A DNA stretch of 64,000 nucleotides from assembly GCA_019671135.1 (NCBI GenBank), contig JAHRHY010000009.1, positions 868,001 through 932,000 on the forward strand, in the 5' to 3' direction. Both the position numbers and the translations under genes were made by a program. Of the stretch, positions 56,190 to 64,000 are shown one piece after another. How positions within the stretch are numbered: the stretch's first letter is position 1; every line of letters begins with the position of its first letter. The stretch comes from Linnemannia hyalina (taxonomy: Eukaryota > Mortierellomycota > Mortierellomycetes > Mortierellales > Mortierellaceae). Under the pieces are notes generated by a model, which saw only the letters and a list, made by a program, of their open reading frames with translations, had not been told where the DNA came from and searched no databases.

Positions 56190-59100
56190 GGTGGTTGATC
56201 GAGTAGTAGATGTACAACCCATCGTATTCTAACGCGGGCGAGGATTAAATCGAGGTGATGAAAGGGTGTGTAAGATGGGTAGGACTGTAACGAAGGAAGT
56301 TGGTTTTATAGGCGGTTGAGAACTCTCTCACCCTCGGGGTGTTAAAGGGAAAAAAAAGAGGCGAGGGTTGGGGGTTGGGAGACTGGCGTGGACGGGAATG
56401 TGGATGACCAAAAGTCGAATAATGGAAGAAAGGGACAGGAACGAAATAGACAATGCACAGGTTGGAAAAGAAAAAGAGAAGAGGAAGAAGAAGAAAGAGG
56501 AAAGAAGAGAAGCAAAGCGAAGAGAGGGATCAAGAAAGAAAGAAAAAGATTAGTGGTATGGGATGAATGGTGGGATGAATCGGTGGGATGGGGTTATGCT
56601 CAGATAAAGAATCGAGGATGGAGAAAGAGAGCGAGAGAAGAGAGAGAGAAGAGAGAAGAAGAGAGGGGGGGGGAATGGGGCCACGCAGCTCAGAATATCA
56701 ACAATGAGCAATAGCATGAAGGAGAGAAGGAATTTGAGTCTTGAACTTGAACAAGACTGACTGCAGGAAAGAATGGATGTGTTGCTCATTCCCTTTTTTT
56801 TTCCTTTCTTGATTTTGTTTCTGATTGTTTTAATGCGGTGGTGCCCCAGGGAGACATGGACACATACAAAAATGTCCATCTTGCCTGGCTCCCTTTTTCT
56901 CTACTCTCTCTTGCTCCTTCCCTTTCCTTTCCTTTCCTTTCCTTGTCTCCTTCTCCTTCTTTCCCTTTCTCTCCCTTTCATCCATCAACGTCTCTTGCAG
57001 CTTACCATGTCACATCTTCGCCTCCTCTCCTTTCAATCTCTCATTCTTCTTACACTTATACTAAAGGGATACATCAAAGACGTCGCCTCGCCCGTCCTGT
57101 CCCTTATTTTTTTTCCTGTCCTTATTTCGCCGCGTACCTTTTCTTTTTTGTCTGCCTATGGAGTGTGTGCAGCAAAGACCACCTCCTTACTTTGTATGCA
57201 ACCCCGTTATTTTTTTGGGATTTTTCATGCCAGTCGTCCACCTACCAAATGGCTTCTGAACACTACTATCACATACGCATACTTCAAGCGCTCCTTTTTC
57301 ACATTTTGGGTCAGACTCCTTGAATTTTGGTCGCTTGTTCTCTCTGCACAGTGGTTTACTCAGACACTTTTTTTTTTTTTTGCAAATTCGCAATGATGAT
57401 ATTGCTTCATTGTGGTTTGTTCTCTGTTACTTGTGTGCTACGGGAAAAGTTGACACCATCATTGCCTAGACATGCAGATCGTGCCTCTTTTTGCACATTT
57501 TTCCTATCACTCCCGTGCACACTCCCATTATGCAACTGGCACGATCAGAAAACGTACAATGTTGCTTCTATCTTCTTTCGTCTTTTGCATCTTTTTTTAC
57601 TAGAACCCCTAGCACGGACCAAGAGCAGGACAGACAGAGCAGGGAAGAAGATAAAAAAAGAGCGAGAACGAGAGGGAGATAAACATTTTTTACTGCCCTA
57701 TTTGTGCCGATGGCGCATCGACGAACCCGGCATATTTCTTTGGATTATATTTGTTATCAGCCAGCAAGGCGCCGAAGAAGGGGTTTGTCTCTTCCGACTT
57801 GCCCTGTCAGAAATGTTGACTTACCCCTTTCGCCCTTTTACAAAATGCGCTGTTCAACCCTTTCCTGCCTTCCTTCTCTCCAGTCCATCCTAGATGAATA
57901 GACAACACACATACTTTAGACGCATTTGTTTCCTCCCTCCTCTTACCCCTTCTCCTCACTTCCCCCTTCCCGCACATGCACATACATACACCCTCCCTCT
58001 CTCAGAATAGCTACAAGCAAATAAATCCATCCCTTAATTTTTTTCATATCCCTCTGCCGCCTTTGACATTCTGCAAGGCTCAGATCCCAATAAAGCATAT
58101 GCTGTTTTTCGTTTGAACGGCTCATGGCTAGGTTACTAGCCAAAAGAAGAAACTTCGCAGCCTAGGGAATGTTACCTGTTACCAAGGAGAAGGGGTTTCA
58201 TCACAACAACCGTAGCCTCCGCCATTAGTCATTTCTCTTTTCCCCTCTCTCTTCGTTCCTCTCGAGGGGCTTGAAATTCAGGAACACAAACAAGCTACTA
58301 AACAGCTAAACAAGCCTTGGCACGCTCTCACTATATATATCTATCTTATTTTTCCACACCTGAAAGATCGCTGCTTGGCATACACGCCCATCTTTTGTCC
58401 AGGTTGTTTTTCTAGATACCAGAGCTGTGCAAAAGCGCCACTAAATACACTTTTGGGAATAATGATCATAAGCGCTGTTTCAGTTCGCGGCGATAAGATT
58501 GTTGATCCTTGACCCGTCATCACCTCTTGTTGATCAATTGGCCAAGCTTTTAGATTTCGTAGGTTCTTTTTTTTTTTTACTTTTTGGGAATGGGTGGTGG
58601 AACACGACAATGGCATGAACCTTGGCACACACATCATATACACACAAACGCACGGGCATCACTCTCATTGCGATAGTGAGAGTGAAGGGAAGGAAGGAGA
58701 AAATGTATTTGGGTTATTAGATGAGCTACATAGGCTGCCTTGTGTCCAATTGTAGAGAAACCGACTGCGAGAAAGCGAAGCATTTAAGGTCGTAGGAGCA
58801 GGATTTCTTTTTCCTTCTTTTCTTTCTATCGTCTACGGCAGATATGTTTATTCGCCACACCCTCTTAGAGTGCATCCGTTTACCAGGTAAGAGTAGAAAG
58901 CAGTATATGCAAAATAGACTCTTTTGCTTACAATACACCTTTCATTTATTTAAACTGCATAGAAGGCGCGTATTATCTTTTCTACTCTGTCTTGTGTCAC
59001 GAGAAATAAAAAGAGGCGGAAGGGGCCGATAAACCCAAATCAGGATAAGGTGTTAGATGTTGCGGAAAAGTAAAGCAGAAAGGGTTGAAGGAAGATGATA

Positions 59101-59749
59101 GAGCGGCGTACTTCATGTCAGATGGACTAACAAAGAACAGGAGTTCTTGTAACAAGGTCTACACAACCCTCTCCATTGGCTTCTGTCGTTAGTTTTTTTT
59201 TCTTTGCTCGTTTCACGCGTCTGGACTCAAAAGAGCAACAAAAGAGAGGAAAAAAAGGACAGACACGCCGCTTTTTGTGCATATTTGTTTTGTGTTTTTT
59301 CCTTTTTCATCCTCTTGTCCTTTCGTGAGTATTTGTTTGCCTTCCATGTCGGCTTTAAAAAAAACAGCGGAGAGAGAGGTACAATAGGGGTGGACAAGTC
59401 ATGATGGATATTGTCGCCCTTTCGCGGCATCCTCGGAAAAGCCCATGTCCTCAACGTTTATTTGCTTTTGCCTTTTTCGCTTTCTTGCCCGATGGTATTT
59501 AAGACCGCAACAATCCTTTCATTTCTCTGCTCTTTGTCTTCTCTTCTCCCCCCCTCTCCTCCCCTCAACACCTTTCATACCCTACCTCTACCCCCAAGCA
59601 TCCTCCTTCTCCTCCCCCTCCCATTTTATTTCGACCGGAGCCTCCTGCACATACAACGCCGCCGTTTCATTCACCTTTCGTTGACCCACCTCAATACCTT
59701 AGTTGTAAATTGCCAGCCGTCTCCTGTTTGTGAAGTAACCCTCTCCTCC
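56190..59749. other. Long gene-poor region
   Basis: 3.56 kb between the receptor-like gene (leftward) and the ABC transporter (rightward). It contains GA-rich sequence at 56455-56670, CT-rich sequence at 56880-57000 and 59520-59640, and T runs. Several open frames of 60-207 codons exist but consist of Phe/Leu/Ser runs and lack domains. I see no tRNA or other RNA gene. It is probably a long promoter pair. Confidence 0.45.
56304..56310 (-). promoter_or_regulatory. TATA box of the receptor-like gene
   Basis: TATAAAA on the minus strand within CCTATAAAACCAA, 115 bp before the ATG at 56189. The spacing resembles that at the cupredoxin-like gene and paralogue A, and it supports the chosen start. 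Confidence 0.55.
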
Positions 59750-62700
59750 ATGATGACAAAGGAAGAGATCCTCGAGGCCAGTAGCTCAGAGCTGCACCAA
59801 CTCAGTTGTGTTTCTGAATCTAGTTCGCACCACAAGATCGATACCGAAAAGGCAGAGATATATTCTACTACTGCGCCTGAGGAGTCGAACGTGGACACCA
59901 ACGACGATGTCAAGACGACGACAAAGAAGGAGAAGAAGAAGGAGAAGGCCCCTGAGGAACCCAAGGTTACATACCTGCAACTCTACCGTTTTGCTGACAC
60001 CTGGGACTGGACCTGTGTGGCGTGAGTGCCTTTGCTTATTTGTTTGCATTTCTTTGTATGTGTATGTGTGTATGGCTGGCCCTCTTATATTCGGGGGTGT
60101 ATCCGATGTTAACACAACGCAAATGCACATACACCCCTCTTTTATTTTTCATTCTCTACCTTTCACCCCCGCCTTCTCTTCGTCCCACTTTCTATCCCTC
60201 TCGGCAGAGTTGGTACCCTGTGCGCGATTGTCAACGGAGTCGGCAACCCGCTGATCGCCCTACTGATGGGTGCAGTCATCACCAGTATTGGATCCAACTT
60301 CAACGACACAGAAAAATCCGTCGCCGAGGTCAAGCACGTCGTCATTCAGTTCACCTACGTCGGAGCCATCATCTGCGTGACCTCTTACATCCAGATGTGC
60401 GCCTTCTCCATGTCGGCCGAGAACCAGACCAAACGGATCCGCGAAAAGTACCTCCATGCGATCCTACGACAGGACATTGCCTGGCATGATACTTCGAAGA
60501 ACAACGAGTCGCTCAACTCGCGTCTGAGTGCTGATACTCAGTTGATCTTTGAAGGTTTGGCGGATAAGGTCGGAGTCGTTCTGAGCAGCTTGATCTCGTT
60601 TGTCACTGGATTCGTAATTGCCTTTTGTTATGGATGGAGGATGACACTGGTCCTTCTCGGTGTGGTACCTGTCCTTGCTGGTAAGACTTTTATTGTGAAC
60701 AGTGAGCGCGTTAAAGGTCTTCATTCACAATAATCATAACGACTAAACGCGATGCATTTCCCTATGTGTAGTGTCGATGGCGTTCATGATGAAGTTCAAC
60801 ACCGAGACAACCACCGATGGTCAAGATGCGTACGCTGTAGCCGGAGGTATTGCCGAGCAAGCAATCGGATCCATCCGCACCGTCCATGCCTTTGACGGCC
60901 AGAAGCGCGAGATGAAGAAGTACACCGAGGTCGTTAACCAGGCCTACAAGGCCGGCATTAGGAAGTCCATTGGCACCGGTCTTGGCATGGGTCTTTTCAT
61001 GGGTGTCCTTTTCCTCAGCTATGCGCTCTCGTTTTGGTACGGCAGTCGCGAGGTCAAGGAGAAACGGATGGAATCTGGTGATGTGTTGACGGTTCTCTTT
61101 GGTGTCATCATTGGCGCCTTCTCCCTCGGAAGCGTCGGGCCAAGCATCACCAACTTTTCCAAGGCTCAGGCGGCAGCCTATCACATCTTCAGAACCATCG
61201 ACCGTGTCCCCAAGATTGACTCGTCTAGCCCCGACGGTCTCAAGCCAGAGAAGATTACGGGCCATATTGTTGTCAAAGATGTCGATTTCGCGTACCCTTC
61301 CCGTCCTGATGTCCCTATCTTGAACAAGATGAACATTGAGATCCAGCCTGGTCAAACTGTCGCATTGGTCGGTCACTCTGGATCTGGAAAGTCGACTATC
61401 ATTGGCCTCATTGAGAGATTCTACAACCCCTCCTGTAAGTTTTCACAGCGCCTCTGTGTAGAAGTGAAGGCCTGTGCCAATAATTTGATCCGCACTAATT
61501 AATCCAACTTCAAACTTACTCCTCTGTCACAATAGCTGGGACGATTACTCTCGACGGCAACGAGCTCAAGGATATCAATGTCCGCCACCTTCGCGACACC
61601 ATTGGTCTTGTCTCCCAGGAACCTGTCCTCTTCAACGCGACCATCAAGCAAAACATCATATATGGTGCCCGCAAGGACCAGCTCACCCCTACCGACCAAG
61701 AGATCGAAGCAGCCTGTCGTCTTGCCAACGCCCACGAGTTTATTAGTCTCCTCCCCGAGAGATACAATACCATGGTCGGCGAGCGTGGTACCCTCTTGTC
61801 TGGAGGCCAGAAGCAGCGTATCGCCATTGCCCGTGCCATGGTCAAGAACCCTCGCATCCTGTTACTTGACGAGGCCACCTCTGCCCTCGATACCGAATCG
61901 GAGCGCATCGTTCAGGCTGCCTTGGACAAGGCTGCTGCTGGCCGTTCAACGATTGTTGTTGCCCACCGTCTCTCGACCATCATGAACGCCGATCTGATCT
62001 ATGTCATGGACAAGGGTGTTGTTCTCGAGTCCGGTACTCACTCCTCACTCATGAAACTTGGCGGCGTCTACTCTGAGCTTGTCGAGAAGCAGCAGCTCAA
62101 GTCTGGCGGGGTCGATGTTGAAGCCCAGCCCGAGTCTGAGATCTCTGCCTCTACCATCACCATCGCACCCACCACTCGCGTACCACTCGGTACTCGCACC
62201 AGCACCCGTTTGAGTGGTTTACTCCGCCGCATGTCGTCCCACCACTCTGCCACTGGTTCTGAGAAGAATGCTGAAGAGGTTGTCTTAGAGATCCCCGAGG
62301 ACGAGGAGACGGCAATGGCTCGCGAGAAGAAGGAAGCTGCCCGAAAGCTCAAGCTCCAAAAGGCACCCATCTCTCGCACGATCGGATACCTCCGCGGCGA
62401 TGTTCTCCTTTGCGTACTCGGAATCTTCTTTGCTATTATCCAGGGCGCTACCTTCCCTTTGATGTCCCAAGTCATGTCGAGAGCCATCACGACTCTGACA
62501 AAAAGGGACGAGATCGGATACGACTACACTGGCGACGCAAACAAGTTCGCCCTCCTCTTTGTCGCCACCGCCGTCCTTGCCTTTACCGGATTCTGTTTTG
62601 GCCTCATGCTCCTGTTGATCACCGGTGAGAAGCTGACCCGCAAGATGCGTCTGCTGAGCTACCAGGCCATCCTGGGCCAAGAGATAGCCTTCTTTGACCG

Positions 62701-64000
62701 ACCCGAAAACTCGACCGGTGCCCTTGCCAGTCGTCTTGCCACAGATTCCCAGCAGATGTTGGACATGGTCTCCCAGGTTATTTTGACGGGATTCTCTGCC
62801 TTTTCGACCATCACCTGCGGTTTTGTCTTTGGTTTCATTGCCAGCTGGAGGATGACGCTCATCATTCTCGCCTCGGTTCCCATTATTGGATTCGCTCAGT
62901 ATCTGGAGTTGGCTGCATTGACCGGGTTTGGTGAGAAGACTCGCAAGGCCTATGAAAACTCAGGTCAGGTTGCAGGAGAGGCGATTGCCAACATTCGTAC
63001 AGTTGTATCGTTGGCCAAAGAGGATGCCTTTGAGGCCCGCTATGCCAGTGTCTGCGTTGAGCCCCACAAGTACTCAATCAACAAGGCTATCTATGCTTCT
63101 GCGGGTTTCGCTCTTGCCCAGGGTACCGCCTACTGGTCCTACGCCATTGGATTCTTTGCAGGTATACATTGCACCCTTGATCCTATACTCTCATGTTTTT
63201 CTTCTTTTTTTCTACGATCGGCTATGAACCTGACACTCACATACCTACTTTTTCATTCTTCTTAGGTTACAAGCTGGTGGGTGCTGGTTTGATTGATTGG
63301 GGCCAGATGTTCAACAGCATGTTCGCGATCGTATTCTGCGCCGTCTCCTTGGGTCATATCACGTCAGAACTTCCCAAGTTCGCCAAGGGCAAGCAGTCGG
63401 CCATCAACGTCTATGAGCTCCTCGACAAGAACACCACCATCGATGTCGATCGTGATGGAATCCAACTCTCCACTATCAGCGGCTCCCTTGCTCTTGAAAA
63501 AGTCGAGTTTGCCTACCCGACCCGACCCGACCAAAAGGTCTTTGACGGCATCGATATCGCGATCCGACCTTCCGCGACCGTTGCCCTTGTCGGTCCCTCT
63601 GGATGTGGCAAATCGACCGTCATTGGACTGTTGGAGAGATGGTATGATACCGATGGTGGTCGTGTCGCCGTCGAGACCTACAACCTCAAAGACTTGCAGC
63701 TGCACAGTTTTCGTAACCATATGGCTCTTGTCGGGCAGGAACCTGTCCTTTTCGACATCTCGATCAAGGACAATATCCTGTACGGCCTACCGGACGATAT
63801 CGAGGGAACCATGGAGCAGGTGGAGGAGGCTGCCCGATTGGCCAACATCCACAACTTTGTCGCCTCCCTCCCTCAGGGGTATGATACCCGCGTAGGCGAC
63901 AAGGGCTCTCAGCTGTCGGGCGGTCAGAAACAGCGTATTGCAATTGCCCGTGCACTGATCCGCAAACCCAAGGTTTTGTTGCTGGACGAAGCTACCTCTG
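59750..64000 (+). CDS. ABCB-type full ABC transporter (3' end outside window)
   Basis: Exons 59750-60021, 60208-60680, 60772-61434, 61536-63161 and 63266 to beyond 64000 give about 1256 aa so far. The ATG at 59750 follows a CT-rich leader, and a second ATG is adjacent. A Lys/Glu-rich cytosolic start is followed by membrane domain 1 (VGTLCAIVNGVGNPLIALLM onward). Nucleotide-binding domain 1 has Walker A GHSGSGKST near residue 449, signature LSGGQKQR near 557 and Walker B ILLLDEATS near 578. After a linker comes membrane domain 2, then NBD2 with Walker A GPSGCGKST near 1121, LSGGQKQR near 1228 and VLLLDEATS at the window edge. TMD-NBD-TMD-NBD order with these motifs is that of P-glycoprotein/MDR (ABCB) exporters, which move hydrophobic compounds or lipids. 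Both ATP sites look intact. Only the last part of NBD2 is missing. Confidence 0.95.

Noticed and set aside
57327..57893. 188-codon plus-strand frame in the gene-poor region
   Set aside because: It is rich in Phe, Cys and Leu from T-rich sequence, has no domain, and lacks similarity to anything I recognise.

Overview
The window is nuclear DNA of a filamentous fungus. Its genes are split by many short GT-AG introns (mostly 80-250 bp, often with CTAAC-like branch points). There are long pyrimidine or T-rich leaders, TATA boxes at inducible genes, a eukaryotic tRNA gene, and proteins such as Set2, Arl2, Mdm35, Cmc4, a Whi3-type RNA-binding protein and an Slm-type F-BAR/PH protein. The intron density, Gln/Asn/Ser-rich tracts and overall gene style suggest an early-diverging lineage (Mucoromycota, perhaps Mortierellomycotina). 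That placement is an inference, not something the sequence proves. I see no rRNA, CRISPR array or intact transposon.

Layout. 0.6-2.2 kb: a divergent pair of small secreted proteins sharing one C-terminal motif. 2.6-4.4 kb: a Ser-rich orphan. 6.3-8.8 kb: a Whi3-like RRM protein. 11.2-13.6 kb: a five-exon PhoD-like phosphatase with two CACGTG boxes upstream. 13.9-14.5 kb: a secreted cupredoxin-like protein. 15.9 kb: tRNA-Asn. 16.6-21.8 kb: three paralogues of an unrecognised Cys/His family with TATA promoters. 23.7-27.3 kb: a head-to-tail set on the minus strand (ARL2, a CENPB-type HTH protein, MDM35). 28.7-31.3 kb: a mitochondrial 2-oxodicarboxylate carrier. 31.9-34.4 kb: a cold-shock-domain protein with a 1.47 kb first intron. 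34.7-35.0 kb: CMC4. 36.5-41.9 kb: SET2. 42.4-45.6 kb: an SV2/SVOP-like MFS transporter containing micro-exons of 12, 18 and 7 nt. 46.5-49.2 kb: an Slm1/2-like F-BAR/PH protein ending in an Ala-Pro-Val minisatellite. 50.3-56.2 kb: a giant predicted receptor with an ectodomain, a Gly/Ser stalk, a membrane span and a degenerate kinase domain. 59.7-64.0 kb: an ABCB-type full transporter cut by the window end.

Most genes are unrelated housekeeping neighbours, as expected for a fungus. The two parts most likely to be undescribed are the three-gene Cys/His cluster at 16.6-21.8 kb, where two members share promoter architecture, and the receptor-like pseudokinase at 50.3-56.2 kb. Exon boundaries were placed by hand from splice sites, reading phase and family alignment from memory. 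Nothing was confirmed by RNA or database search.
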